Positions 17,618 to 29,072 of a stretch of DNA of 64,000 bases are shown one piece after another (the stretch's first letter is position 1; every line of letters begins with the position of its first letter). Below the pieces are notes generated by a model. The model was not told where the DNA came from. It worked only from the letters and a program-made list of their open reading frames with translations, and did not search any database. A program made the translations under genes and the position numbers. The DNA comes from Candidatus Altimarinota bacterium (GTDB taxonomy: Bacteria > Patescibacteriota > Gracilibacteria > UBA4473): positions 124,001 through 188,000 of the forward strand of contig JAHDHX010000003.1 of the NCBI GenBank assembly GCA_020631075.1. Reading direction: 5' to 3'.

Positions 17618-17645
17618 TTTGTACTTTTGACACTCAGTTTAATCT
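17618..17645 (+). promoter_or_regulatory. Promoter of guaB
   Basis: TTTGTA (17618-17623), 16 bases, TAATCT (17640-17645). The ATG at 17654 begins 8 bases after the -10, compatible with a leaderless transcript. Confidence 0.45.
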
Positions 17646-17653
17646 TACAGCCC

Positions 17654-19123
17654 ATGAGTAACCTCACCCCAGAGCTGGCCCTGACATTTGACGATGTACT
17701 CCTCGTGCCCCAATACAGCGAGATCTTGCCCAAGCAGACTAGCCTGCAGACACAATTCACTAAGAACATTACCCTGAATATGCCACTGGTGTCAGCCGCA
17801 ATGGACACGGTGACAGAGGGGCCGATGGCTATCATGATGGCGTTGCATGGGGGGATAGGGGTGATACACAAAAATTGCACCCCAGAGCAACAGGCCGAGA
17901 TGGTGCGTGAGGTGAAGCGGTTTGAGAATGGGTTTATCCGTGAGCCGCTGGTGCTGAGCCCTGAGCATACGATCGATGATGTGATACATATCCGTAACAC
18001 GCGGGGGTATAAGTCTATCCCCATCACGGAGGACGGCACGCTCAACACCCCAGTGGTGGGGCTAGTGACGCGGAATGATTACCTGGCGCGGCACGCGGAC
18101 GTGCCCGTGTGCGAACGCATGAACCCAATTGCGGACCTGCTGACGGCGCCTGAACCCATCACGCTGGATGAAGCGTATGCCATGCTGGGGGAGTCGCGCC
18201 ACAGTAAGTTGCTGGTGCTGCACGAGGACGGCCGCCTGAGTGCGCTGCTGACCCGCAAAGACATCGAAAAAAATGAGCAATACCCCAACGCCGCCAAAGA
18301 CAAGCACCAGCGGCTGCTGGTGGCGGCGGCCTGTGGCCCAGGGCCCACGCGGGCGGCGCGAGTCAAAGCGCTGGTCGAGGCGGGGGCTGACGTGCTGGTC
18401 GTCGACACGGCCCACGGGCACAGTGCGGGGGTGATCGACACAGTGCGGTACATCAAAGAGACGTACCCGCAGGTGGACGTGGTCGGGGGCAATATCGCCA
18501 CGGGGGAAGCAGCGGCGGCGCTGATAGAAGCGGGGGCCGATGGGGTGAAGGTGGGGATAGGGCCTGGGTCGATCTGTACGACGCGGATCATCGCTGGGGT
18601 GGGGGTGCCGCAGCTGTACGCCGTGATGGGTGTGGCTATGGTCGCCCGTGAGTACGGCGTGCCAGTGATCGCCGATGGGGGGATACGGTACTCGGGGGAC
18701 ATCGCTAAAGCTCTGGCCGCGGGGGCCAGCACGGCCATGATCGGCTCGCTGTTGGCGGGCACGACCGAAGCCCCAGGCGAGATGATTTACGCTGACGGTA
18801 AAACCTATAAATATTACCGCGGGATGGGGTCGATCGCGGCGATGAAAAAGGGGTCGAAGGATCGGTATTCACAGGGGAATGTGGCCAATGATAAACTGGT
18901 GCCAGAGGGGATCGAAGGAAAAATTCTCTTTAAGGGGGACGCTGCACCTGAAATCTTTCAGCTGTGTGGCGGGGTGCAGAGTGCGCTGGGGTACAACGGC
19001 TCAAAAGACATCCCGACGCTGTGGGATCGGTCGCACTTTGTGCGCATTACGGGGGCGGGGATGCGTGAAAGCCACCCACATGATATCTCTATCCTTAAGG
19101 AAGCGCCGAATTACCGTGGGTAG
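17654..19123 (+). CDS. guaB: IMP dehydrogenase
   Basis: This 489-residue protein has full family length. It begins [17 protein letters not shown], carries two CBS domains (about residues 90-205), and has the catalytic loop [14 protein letters not shown] with the active-site Cys, preceded by the NAD-binding [11 protein letters not shown] region. The flap [11 protein letters not shown] and the C-terminal [11 protein letters not shown] are present. The enzyme oxidises IMP to XMP with NAD+, the committed step to GMP. The ATG at 17654 is chosen because the homologous N-terminus starts there; the frame is open nine codons further. A promoter precedes it closely and a terminator follows, so it is monocistronic. 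Confidence 0.97.
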   Translation: MSNLTPELALTFDDVLLVPQYSEILPKQTSLQTQFTKNITLNMPLVSAAMDTVTEGPMAIMMALHGGIGVIHKNCTPEQQAEMVREVKRFENGFIREPLVLSPEHTIDDVIHIRNTRGYKSIPITEDGTLNTPVVGLVTRNDYLARHADVPVCERMNPIADLLTAPEPITLDEAYAMLGESRHSKLLVLHEDGRLSALLTRKDIEKNEQYPNAAKDKHQRLLVAAACGPGPTRAARVKALVEAGADVLVVDTAHGHSAGVIDTVRYIKETYPQVDVVGGNIATGEAAAALIEAGADGVKVGIGPGSICTTRIIAGVGVPQLYAVMGVAMVAREYGVPVIADGGIRYSGDIAKALAAGASTAMIGSLLAGTTEAPGEMIYADGKTYKYYRGMGSIAAMKKGSKDRYSQGNVANDKLVPEGIEGKILFKGDAAPEIFQLCGGVQSALGYNGSKDIPTLWDRSHFVRITGAGMRESHPHDISILKEAPNYRG

Positions 19124-19159
19124 AGCATAGGGAAGTAAGACAAGACGATAGACACTAAG

Positions 19160-19190
19160 CAAAGCCATACCTGCGATTTGGCTTTGTTTG
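19160..19190 (+). terminator. Terminator of guaB
   Basis: CAAAGCCA (19160-19167) and TGGCTTTG (19179-19186) pair with an 11-base loop, followed by TTTGGTGTTTT. Confidence 0.65.
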
Positions 19191-19263
19191 GTGTTTTGCG
19201 GTGTTGAGTTTTATGGTCGAGTGGTTACAGTCGGTGGTGTATTTACTCTTTCCCCTATCCTTC

Positions 19264-20904
19264 ATGCGCCAGTTTTTCCTCGTGCTGGGGCTCTTGCCCC
19301 TCTTGGCCTTCAGTGGCCTGCCTATCAGCCCCAACGCCACCCCTGACGAAGTGGTTGACCGTGTTTTTGACAGTGTGGCTGATGACATCGCTGAGGCGCT
19401 CGACACTGCGGTGGCGGCCGTGCCCGCCAAATCAACCTCCAAGATGGGGTTTAGCCTGAGTATGCCCATGGACGCCCTCGACGCGATGACAGACGGCGAA
19501 CTGCAGGTGAAAGCCGCCATGAAAGCCACCCAAGACACCACCGCCACCCAGCCACTGGGCAGCGCCCAAATGCAACTGGGGGTAGCCGCCAGCGGCGAAA
19601 TGGGTGGGATGGCCCAGCTGGGGGGTGAGGTGCGGATGCGTGACGGAAATATGTATGTGTATCTGGACACGCCGCAGGTGGACATGATGGGGCAGAGCCT
19701 GACTGAGTCTGACCTCCAACCAATGGCACCTTTCCTTGAAAACTGGTTGATGGTGAACTTTGCCGACCTGGAAGAGCGACTGGAAGACATGGCGGGGGAG
19801 CCGCTGCCTATCAGCCTGACGGAGGTGCTGTCGATGGACTATACGCAGATCGCCCGTGCGGAAGTGGCGGCCTACAAAAAGGTGCTGCCGTATCTCAACT
19901 TCTGGGACGCGACCACGGTCAGTGCTGACCAGATGTTTGTGGATGAGCTGCTGCTCAATGACGCTTACCGCGACACTATGCCCGGGTACGGAGCCAACCC
20001 CGCCAGCAACCACGCCCAAGCTGTCGTGACCGCCAACCCTGACAAACTGACCGACCTCGTGATCGCTGGGCGTGACGCCTTCATCGAGGTGATGACCCTC
20101 ATGCCAGGGGTTTCGCCCGCGATGCAGGCAGAAATGGTAGCGGAAATAAAACGTGAGCTGACGCGAGAGTCTGTCCGTGAGGAGCTGGCAGATATGCCGC
20201 TCTGGAAAGGGTTGATGACGGTGGACCGCTACGGGCAAAACATCGAGCTGGTGACCATGGTCGAAGATGAATATGAGTCGCTGTATGTCATGCTGGCCCA
20301 TGACCAAGACGAAACGACGTTCTTCATGGCGCCCGCGGCCAGCTACACCGAAGATTACCTCCGCATGAACTATGACCGAGAGACTGGAGATTACTTCTTT
20401 GATTTCAGTGAAGGGCTCAACATCAACGGAAAATGGACGGACAACGAATTCACCACGACGGTCGTGACTGAGAGTTACTATGACGAGGTGCCTGAAGTGC
20501 AGATGGTGGCGCGCCTCAACCGTGACGTGCGCACTGGACACTGGACGGGGGTGGTGTCTGTGCCGTCAGAAGGGGTGGGGATCGCGATTGACCGCATCGC
20601 CCTGTCAGACGACATGATGAGCCTGCAACTGGCGGCGCGGCTGTATGTGGACCAGTCGTACATGGGGCAGGTGATGCTGATCACTGATACGCAGCCAGTT
20701 GACCGTGTCACGGTGGAGGTGCCTGTGGGTGCCACCCCACTGATGCCCTTGGTCGAGGAGCAAATGGCTCTGGTGGGGATGATGCTCGAAGGGGGGATAA
20801 TGATGGAAAACGACATGATGATCGACGATTGGGAGAACGAATGGGAAGATGACTGGAGTGACGACATGGGGGAGGAGATGGATTTGTATGATTACGGATA
20901 CTAA
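19264..20904 (+). CDS. Met-rich secreted protein of unknown function
   Basis: This 546-residue protein starts with a signal-peptide-like segment (MRQFFLVLGLLPLLAFSGL). The mature part is acidic, has no further membrane segments and is unusually rich in methionine, for example SMPMDALDAM near 60 and MLEGGIMMENDMMIDD near the C-terminus, which ends in a very acidic tail. The mixture of long beta stretches (MYVYLDTPQVDMM) with helices vaguely recalls LolA/LppX-like lipid-binding folds, but no lipobox Cys is seen and I do not assign a family. I start at 19264 because the signal peptide begins there; an in-frame ATG lies 51 bases upstream. A terminator follows. The gene stands alone between guaB and alaS. 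Confidence 0.7.
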   Translation: MRQFFLVLGLLPLLAFSGLPISPNATPDEVVDRVFDSVADDIAEALDTAVAAVPAKSTSKMGFSLSMPMDALDAMTDGELQVKAAMKATQDTTATQPLGSAQMQLGVAASGEMGGMAQLGGEVRMRDGNMYVYLDTPQVDMMGQSLTESDLQPMAPFLENWLMVNFADLEERLEDMAGEPLPISLTEVLSMDYTQIARAEVAAYKKVLPYLNFWDATTVSADQMFVDELLLNDAYRDTMPGYGANPASNHAQAVVTANPDKLTDLVIAGRDAFIEVMTLMPGVSPAMQAEMVAEIKRELTRESVREELADMPLWKGLMTVDRYGQNIELVTMVEDEYESLYVMLAHDQDETTFFMAPAASYTEDYLRMNYDRETGDYFFDFSEGLNINGKWTDNEFTTTVVTESYYDEVPEVQMVARLNRDVRTGHWTGVVSVPSEGVGIAIDRIALSDDMMSLQLAARLYVDQSYMGQVMLITDTQPVDRVTVEVPVGATPLMPLVEEQMALVGMMLEGGIMMENDMMIDDWENEWEDDWSDDMGEEMDLYDYGY

Positions 20905-20951
20905 GCACTCAGCGTGATAGCCGACAGTACGTTGTCGTACATACCAATAGA

Positions 20952-20982
20952 GCCCCTCACCGCCACGGTGGGGGGCTTTTAT
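20952..20982 (+). terminator. Terminator after the Met-rich secreted protein gene
   Basis: GCCCCTCACC (20952-20961) pairs with GGTGGGGGGC (20967-20976), with one mismatch, and is followed by TTTTAT. Confidence 0.75.
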
Positions 20983-21046
20983 ATTGGGGGGAAAGTGGAG
21001 CGGATTGCCGCCTCTGGCGGAGGAGGGTTTTCTCTGGAAACCATTT

Positions 21047-21074
21047 TTGTATAGTCCCGCGCATTCTTTATGAT
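21047..21074 (+). promoter_or_regulatory. Promoter of alaS
   Basis: TTGTAT (21047-21052), 16 bases, TATGAT (21069-21074). The ATG at 21083 lies 8 bases after the -10. Confidence 0.45.
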
Positions 21075-21082
21075 CATGCGTG

Positions 21083-22879
21083 ATGAATTCCCCCACCTCG
21101 ATCACCACTTCCGAGCTCCGTCAGCGTTGGCTTGATTTCTGGCAAGCGAAGCAACACGCGATCATCCCCAGTGCGTCAGTGCTGCCAGACAACGACCCGA
21201 CGGCGCTGTTTATCAACTCGGGTATGCATCCGCTAGTCCCCTACCTCATGGGGCAACCCCACCCCGCGGGACAGCGCCTGGCCAACGCCCAGAAGTGCAT
21301 CCGCACGATTGACATCGACGAAGTGGGTGACGCGACGCACCTGACGTGCTTTGAGATGCTCGGGAACTGGTCTCTGGGGGATTTTGGCCCGTTGGAAATG
21401 ATCGATTTTGCTTTTGCATTCTTGACCGAAGAGTTGGGCCTGCCGCTGGAGAAGCTGGCCTTTAGTGTCTTTGCGGGGGACGTCAGTGTCGAGCGTGACA
21501 CGGCCGCCGCTGCCCAGTGGGCCAGCCATGGCGTGGCGGAAGCGCGCATTGCGTACCTCGGGGTGGCCGACAACTGGTGGGCAAAAGGCGACGTGGGGCC
21601 GTGTGGGCCAGACACAGAGATATTTTATTGGACGGGGGCTGGCCCTGCGCCTGCGAGCTTCCAGCAGACACACGACGACCCCCACTGGGTGGAGATCTGG
21701 AACTGTGTCTTTATGACCTTTGACCGACAGGCCGACGGCAGCCTGCAGCCACTGACACAACCCAACATTGACACGGGCATGGGCCTCGAGCGGACGGTGG
21801 CGGTGCTCAACGGGCAGCAGTCAATTTACCAAACGGATGGTTTCACGCCCATCCTGCAGCACCTGACGGGGCTGGCCCAGCGGTCTGACCTGCTGGATGA
21901 TGTCACGGCGGACACGGCGGACCATCACTCTTTGCGGGTGATTGCGGACCATCTGCGGTCGAGCTGTGTGCTGATCGCTGATGGAGTGACGCCGTCAAAT
22001 GTTGACCAAGGGTACATCCTACGGCGGCTGGTGCGGCGGGCCATCCGCCACGGGCGGAAGCTGGGCATCCCGACGTCGTTTGTGGGGTCGATCGTGCCGG
22101 TGGTGGTGGGGCTGCTGGGGGGGGCTTACCCTGAGCTGGTGGCCCAAGCTGAGCACATCACCCGAACTCTGACCACGGAGGAAGCTCAATTTGCGCAAGC
22201 GCTGGTGAAAGGAGAGAAAGAGTTTCACCGACTGGTGGGGGAAATCGCGGGAACGGAGGTGTCTGGGGGGCAGGCGTTTTACCTCTATGAAACGTATGGG
22301 TTCCCGCTGGAGATCACCACGGAACTGGCAGCGGAAAGCCAGTTGACGGTGGACGAACAGGGCTTTGCGGAGGCTTTTGCCGCGCACCAGGCGCGGTCAC
22401 GTGCTGGGTCAGAGGCTAAATTTGCTGGGGGGCTGGCCGATGATGACCCCCGCACGCTGCAGCTGCACACGGCGACCCATCTGCTGCACGCTGCGCTGCG
22501 GAAGTACCTCGGGGAGCACGTCCAGCAGAAGGGCAGCAACATCACCCCTGAACGGCTGCGGTTTGATTTCAGCCACCCTGAGAAGCTGACCCCTGAGCAA
22601 AAGCAAGCCGTAGAGCAATATGTCAATGACGCCATTGCGGCTGACCAGCCCATCACCCACCGTGAGATGCCGACAGATGAAGCCTTTGCGGCTGGGGCGC
22701 TGGGGTTCTTTGGGCACAAGTATGGGGAGCGGGTGACGGTCTATGACATGGGGGAATGGAGCGTGGAAATATGTGGTGGGCCCCATGCGGCCAGCACGGG
22801 GGAGCTGGGGAAATTTCGGATAGCGAAGGAAAAGTCGTCGAGTAAGGGGGTGCGGCGGATACGCGGGGTTTTGGAGTAA
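21083..22879 (+). CDS. alaS: Alanyl-tRNA synthetase, short form lacking the C-terminal domain
   Basis: This 598-residue protein carries the class II catalytic core (FINSGMHPLVPYLMG, CFEMLGNWSLGDF, DTGMGLERT, GYILRRLVRRAIRHG) and then the editing domain with the zinc-type residues H-x3-H (HTATHLLHAAL near residue 467) and CGGPHAASTGEL. It ends right after the editing domain (KGVRRIRGVLE). E. coli AlaRS has 876 residues; the DHHA1/C-Ala oligomerisation and tRNA-elbow-binding domain is missing. The gene is followed by non-coding sequence, not by a detached C-Ala frame. The enzyme charges tRNA-Ala. GTG precedes the chosen ATG by one codon. Such short AlaRS are, to my knowledge, usual in CPR annotations. 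Confidence 0.95.
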   Translation: MNSPTSITTSELRQRWLDFWQAKQHAIIPSASVLPDNDPTALFINSGMHPLVPYLMGQPHPAGQRLANAQKCIRTIDIDEVGDATHLTCFEMLGNWSLGDFGPLEMIDFAFAFLTEELGLPLEKLAFSVFAGDVSVERDTAAAAQWASHGVAEARIAYLGVADNWWAKGDVGPCGPDTEIFYWTGAGPAPASFQQTHDDPHWVEIWNCVFMTFDRQADGSLQPLTQPNIDTGMGLERTVAVLNGQQSIYQTDGFTPILQHLTGLAQRSDLLDDVTADTADHHSLRVIADHLRSSCVLIADGVTPSNVDQGYILRRLVRRAIRHGRKLGIPTSFVGSIVPVVVGLLGGAYPELVAQAEHITRTLTTEEAQFAQALVKGEKEFHRLVGEIAGTEVSGGQAFYLYETYGFPLEITTELAAESQLTVDEQGFAEAFAAHQARSRAGSEAKFAGGLADDDPRTLQLHTATHLLHAALRKYLGEHVQQKGSNITPERLRFDFSHPEKLTPEQKQAVEQYVNDAIAADQPITHREMPTDEAFAAGALGFFGHKYGERVTVYDMGEWSVEICGGPHAASTGELGKFRIAKEKSSSKGVRRIRGVLE

Positions 22880-23296
22880 AATAATACTCTGGGGGGAGCT
22901 GGGGGGTGGACTTTTAGCGCACGGGGAAGTCGAGGGGGAAGCGAACCGTGGTTCGCTCTCGCAGCTGGATCACTACGCTGCGGCTTTTTGGGGCTTGGTC
23001 GCCCCAAAGGCGAGCTGCTTTGTGATCGCTGCTCTTTCCTCGGCGATCGCTATGCCATGAGTCATATGATGCGATCACCTCGGATGCCTGCATCTGCAAA
23101 TAGGCATCTTAAATGCTTCAGGGGGCTTGATTCCGCTGCGCTCCATCTACGCAACCTTTCGCATTCGCTAGAGTGTTTTTTTGAGTGATTGATTTCTCTG
23201 TCATTGGAGAGCACTGGTGGACTTGCGCAGCGAACCACTGTGGGACAGTTTTGGGGGGATGAAAAATTATCTTTTCAAATATTCAGCTGGGGAGCT
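22880..23296. other. Non-coding stretch between alaS and the AT-rich insertion
   Basis: No convincing gene is seen in these 417 bases. They contain small hairpins: AGCGAACC/GGTTCGCT near 22935-22953 and TGGGGC/GCCCCA near 22988-23006. There is also a GCGATCGC octamer near 23042. The composition shifts from GC-rich to AT-rich across it, so it probably holds the edge of the inserted KAP module or remains of deleted sequence. Confidence 0.5.
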
Positions 23297-24127
23297 TTAC
23301 CTTGGAGCTGGAATAACTTCAGGATATTTGTCTTCATATTTCGTGAACCATATAAATTGCTTTGCCACTGAGGCATAGTTTTCTTTTGTGTCTTCTTTGA
23401 TGGTGCCCGTGTGATCTATGTACGCTTCATCTACTTCATTTATATCATAAGCCTCTTTTACCCTTCTTGCAATAGTGTCAACTGGTAAGAAACTTTTTAG
23501 TTCTCTAAAATTTTTCAGACTCAGTACATAGGAAGAATCTTTTTTGCCAATATCTCCGTAGCCATACACTAAACACTTGAAGTACTTTTTAAAGTCAGAA
23601 GAATTCAAGGCTGTATCTGTAAACTTGTGAAACTGCGTTTGATTTACCTCAAACCAACGCTTACAAATTTCCCTAAGTACATCACCAGACTCATAAGTAA
23701 TGAGAAAAGGATTCTGATAAATTATATCAAAAAATGACACCCCCATTTGAGCCTCTATTTTATCTTCTGAAATAAATATATCACGATCACGATGGTAGTA
23801 ATTTCTTAATTCTGAATATAGCAACGTTACTCTACGTATAGGGTTCCTATCTGGGTCATTGATAATACCCAAAACTATCTCTTCTCTTACCCTTTGATCC
23901 CAATGGGCAGCTATAATTTTCTCAGACACATCAAAGTGATCTATTATCTTTTCAAATATATTCTTATTTTTAAATAAGGGATGATTCATTTCCAATTCCT
24001 TAATATTTTTAGCTATGCAGATTTCAAACTCACTGTGTGTCACTCTTTTCCTTTTCTCTTTTCGCTTCTTTGCATCAAATTCTTCGATCAAAGTTCTAGG
24101 ATGGTATGACATTCCCCTCTCGAGCAA
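23297..24127 (-). CDS. Partner of the KAP NTPase, unknown function
   Basis: This 276-residue protein is soluble, mostly alpha-helical and charged, and starts with a Lys/Arg-rich segment (AKKRKEKRKRV). I recognise no domain, catalytic motif or membrane segment. The gene starts 8 bases after the stop of the KAP NTPase gene and shares its AT-rich composition, so the two form a small operon and were probably acquired together. It could be the effector or sensor that works with the NTPase (inference). A second ATG five codons inside (MSYHPRT) is an alternative start. Confidence 0.65.
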   Translation of the reverse strand: MLERGMSYHPRTLIEEFDAKKRKEKRKRVTHSEFEICIAKNIKELEMNHPLFKNKNIFEKIIDHFDVSEKIIAAHWDQRVREEIVLGIINDPDRNPIRRVTLLYSELRNYYHRDRDIFISEDKIEAQMGVSFFDIIYQNPFLITYESGDVLREICKRWFEVNQTQFHKFTDTALNSSDFKKYFKCLVYGYGDIGKKDSSYVLSLKNFRELKSFLPVDTIARRVKEAYDINEVDEAYIDHTGTIKEDTKENYASVAKQFIWFTKYEDKYPEVIPAPR

Positions 24128-24135
24128 AATTTCAA

Positions 24136-25522
24136 TCAGATCATGATCTCATCTTTGCTATATGTCACTGCTGGTGTGCCAAACTGAAGATAATAGTTCC
24201 ATGTTTCCTTATGACAAAGCTGAGTTTCATCACATTCAACTCTTACTGCTAAACGTCCATAACTAGAGTTAACTGGTTCAAATTGAAACACTTTTACAAA
24301 TATCAACTCGTGCAATAATTTTAGCTCTCTGTCATTGATTTCATATTTCTTTTCATCACTTCGATTTCCCATTACCATAGAGCTATTTACAACTACTTTA
24401 GCGTTAAATATATGCTCCATTTTATCAAAGATCACTGCATCAAAATTTAATAACGTAATATCATGCTTGTAACTTTTTTTGTGTTTGCAGTGTAAAAAAC
24501 GAGTCCAAACATCTGGATAAAACATCCTTACAAACTCAATCAAAACTAATTCATCAAACTCAATATTATTCCCCAAATTTTTAAATATATATTTCAATTT
24601 CTCACCAAATCGAATGATTGATCTGGGAGTATTCAGGACAAACGGCGCAAACGCGTACAATGTTTCCACAAGATCTTTGAATTTAATTTCCCACTTGTCT
24701 GTGTTGTCATAGCTAAATTCCACAAAGTCTGACAAACTATCTCTCAGCGTTGTTCGCAAGAAATTCTTTTGATTCTCCCCCTCTAAGACTGGCACATCTG
24801 TTGGCAGGTTAATGATTTTCTCCATGAAATCTCGACCGTCTAATCCTTCTTTTTCTAGCAACTGCGCAACGATCTTTTCATCATAGGCCAATACAAATAT
24901 ACACTGGGTAAAGTCGAGATTGTGTTTAATGATTCTCAAGAAATTTCTTAACTCTTCACCATCCAATCGGTCGAGGTCATCAAGAAAAATTACTGGCGGC
25001 TGAATTTTTGCTGCAGACAAGAACTTTCTGATTGATTTTTTCTGCTCAAAGAGGGCTTGGATCTGAGTGTCTATATTTTTTCGTTCAGCACTCTCAATCG
25101 CCTTGATAAGATGCTGAATTACTTCAAAAGTTATTCTATATTCAGGAGGCACACATGTTTTAATCTTCGGAATAAGTCCAAAAAAATAACTACTCACAGA
25201 AATGAATTCATTTGAAAGTTTTAATTCGTAATGTTTTAAAATTTGCAGAAAAAAGTGTGACTCATACCACACATTATGGTTAATTCCCCAGAGGCTAGAT
25301 CGGATTACCTTATACGGCGGTTTATCGTTTTTTGAATCTCCTTTTTCTAATTCAAGCTGCAATAAATTTAGTATCGAACTTTTTCCGCTTCCCCAACCGC
25401 CTTGAACACTGATTACTTGTGTTCCACCAGAAAAATTTTCTCTCTTAATATAGTCGTATAAAGACTGCACATAAACCTCACGATTTAGTGCGTCGTCTTC
25501 AGCGTTCAGAATTGGCTCTTGA

Positions 25523-25527
<5 letters not shown>
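24136..25527 (-). CDS. KAP-family P-loop NTPase
   Basis: This 463-residue protein has the Walker A motif VQGGWGSGKSSILN at about residues 41-54 and the Walker B motif VIFLDDLDRLDG near 180, both in the form typical of KAP NTPases. An extended region follows with FVLNTPRSIIRFGEKL, matching the R-x-x-x-R-F segment of that family. KAP proteins are STAND/AAA-like ATPases and several act in phage exclusion. The usual membrane segments inserted in some KAP proteins are not obvious, so it may be cytoplasmic. It starts 5 bases after the gyrB stop in the same direction but is much AT-richer than gyrB, so it was inserted into or behind the gyrB unit. A 19-bp inverted repeat (25523-25541) spans the seam. 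Confidence 0.85.
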
Positions 25528-27467
<1,940 letters not shown>

Positions 27468-27475
27468 TCAGGCGC

Positions 27476-27504
27476 ACGGTACACGCTTGCGGGAGGGCTG
27501 ACAA
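27476..27504 (-). promoter_or_regulatory. Promoter of gyrB
   Basis: On the minus strand TTGTCA (27499-27504), 17 bases, TACCGT (27476-27481). The leader would be about 30 bases. Confidence 0.5.
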
Positions 27505-27555
27505 CCGTTTGCGGTGGGCAAAAGGGAAAGCGATTCGCATTGTGCAATTAATTCA

Positions 27556-27564
27556 TGCTAAAAT
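27556..27564 (+). promoter_or_regulatory. Extended -10 element of the 27573 gene
   Basis: TGCTAAAAT is a TGn-type extended -10. The ATG follows 8 bases later, suggesting a leaderless mRNA. Confidence 0.45.
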
Positions 27565-27572
27565 AGTAGTTG

Positions 27573-28211
27573 ATGAAATCATTTGATGATCCGACCCGAG
27601 CGGCGTGGGAAGCGCCGATAGAAAACCTAACAGTGTGGGAGCGGGTAAAGTACTGGGGGGAGAGTAAAGTGGCGGCCCTGCGTGACAGTGTGGAAAATGC
27701 GGTCACGCGGGTGCTGCAGGGGCCACAGGCGCTACGGGAGCGGGTGGGGTATGTGCAACGGCGGGTGGCGGCGGTGGTGGACAAATATAACCACAAGGCG
27801 AGTGAACGAGGCGGACTGGGGGAAGGGAGTGCTGCGCTGGGTGGTGAGATGTATGTGAGTGAAAACACGCCGATGAGCGCTGTGCAGCTGGCGGACCCTG
27901 CGGGTGATGGCCCGAAGTCGGGCGAGGATGAATTTGGGTATGATCCGAATGCGGCGTATCTGGCGGGGCTGGGGGCCCCAAATGAGGCCGAGGATGACGG
28001 CCCAGTGACAGGGACGGGGGTGGGGCCTGAAATGGGAAAATCAATGATGGGGGGGGCGGCCCCGATGGGGGGTGATGCACCAATGAGCGGGGAGTCACCT
28101 GCAACGGCGGGGGTGGGGTTTGCGCCGCTGGGGCTGGAGGCAGCTGCCGGTGGTAGTGGGGCGAATGCAGCTGAGGGTGGGCAGGCGGTGGGGATGAAAG
28201 GAGGAATCTAG
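27573..28211 (+). CDS. Small unknown protein with Gly/Met/Pro-rich tail
   Basis: This 212-residue protein has a helical N-terminal half (residues ~1-80, with WERVKYWGESKVAALRDSVE) that may form a coiled coil. The C-terminal half is low-complexity, rich in Gly, Ala, Met, Pro and Asp, and probably disordered. No signal peptide or membrane segment is seen and I recognise no family. It is transcribed divergently from gyrB with its own extended -10 element. Its stop codon overlaps that of folP, on the opposite strand, in a shared CTAG palindrome. G+C and codon use match the core genes, so it is native. Confidence 0.6.
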   Translation: MKSFDDPTRAAWEAPIENLTVWERVKYWGESKVAALRDSVENAVTRVLQGPQALRERVGYVQRRVAAVVDKYNHKASERGGLGEGSAALGGEMYVSENTPMSAVQLADPAGDGPKSGEDEFGYDPNAAYLAGLGAPNEAEDDGPVTGTGVGPEMGKSMMGGAAPMGGDAPMSGESPATAGVGFAPLGLEAAAGGSGANAAEGGQAVGMKGGI

Positions 28212-28945
28212 ACTGCGTACCACTCTGGGTCATGCACGCGCAGCCACGCGGCCCCTGCGGACACGGCCCGCTGGGCGGCGGCAACATTGGGCGGTGGAGT
28301 GAAGCGGGCCTGGCCGAGGAAGCGCTTTTTGGAGAAGCCGATCAAGACGGGGATGTCGGCGGGCACACACGCGGCGAAATCAAGCAGGGCATGGTTGAGC
28401 TCCATGCTCTTGCCGAAGCCGATGCCTGGGTCGAGGATGATCTTATCAGAGTCTATGCCGTCGCTCATCATCTGGGTGCGGCGGGCGAGGAGGTCGCTGA
28501 CCACGAGGTGGCCGTCTGTCAGGGGGGGGCCGTCGTGCACGGTGGTGGGGTCACCCCCTGGGCAATGGTTGACGATGCAGGTGGCCCCGCTGTCAGCGGC
28601 CAGGCGGCGCATGTGGGGGTCTGCAAAGCCTGAGACGTCATTGATGATCTGGCCGCCGAGGCTGAGGTAGTAGGCGACTGACGCGGGGTGGTAGCTGTCG
28701 AGGGAGATGTGCGGGCCGTAGGCGGCCATGAGCTGGGGGAGGTAACGCTGGAGGCGGGCTTGCTCTTGGGCGGCTGTCAGTACGGTGGCGTGTGGGCGGG
28801 TGCTCTGGGCCCCGACGTCGACCCACGTGGCCCCCGTGGCAAACAGGTGCGCACACTGGGTGAGGGCGGCGGTGGGTTCGTCATATTTGCCGCCGTCACT
28901 AAACGAGTCTGGGGTGACATTGAGAATGCCGAGGAGCTGCGTCAT
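28208..28945 (-). CDS. folP: Dihydropteroate synthase
   Basis: This 245-residue protein shows the DHPS motifs in order: LLGILNVTPDSFSDGG at the N-terminus, VDVGAQSTRP (usual form DIGGESTRPG), ISLDSYHP, QIINDVSGF, DPGIGFGKS and IGFSKKRFLG (usual form GxSRKxFxG). It condenses p-aminobenzoate with the pterin pyrophosphate to make 7,8-dihydropteroate. The start at 28945 removes nine codons of open frame that do not match the family. At 245 residues it is a little shorter than the usual ~270-280. It converges on the 27573 gene with overlapping stop codons. Its presence, with folD nearby, suggests some folate capacity, which many CPR genomes lack. Confidence 0.93.
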   Translation of the reverse strand: MTQLLGILNVTPDSFSDGGKYDEPTAALTQCAHLFATGATWVDVGAQSTRPHATVLTAAQEQARLQRYLPQLMAAYGPHISLDSYHPASVAYYLSLGGQIINDVSGFADPHMRRLAADSGATCIVNHCPGGDPTTVHDGPPLTDGHLVVSDLLARRTQMMSDGIDSDKIILDPGIGFGKSMELNHALLDFAACVPADIPVLIGFSKKRFLGQARFTPPPNVAAAQRAVSAGAAWLRVHDPEWYAV

Positions 28946-29072
28946 CACAGAATGTATAGCCAAGCGTATCACCTTTGCCTACCCTAGGGGCGGATTTTGC
29001 GCTGCTGCCTTTTGGGCTTCTTGGGCCCTTACGGGAAGGCAGGGTGCTCTCAATACTCATCATTGCTTGACT

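Noticed and set aside
19432-20541. 369-codon minus-strand frame opposite the Met-rich secreted protein
   Set aside because: It is His/Arg-rich shadow sequence; the plus strand has the signal peptide and a downstream terminator.
28785-29072. Upstream extension of thymidylate kinase
   Set aside because: It is antisense to folP and does not match the TMK N-terminus, which starts at the P-loop strand after 29073.
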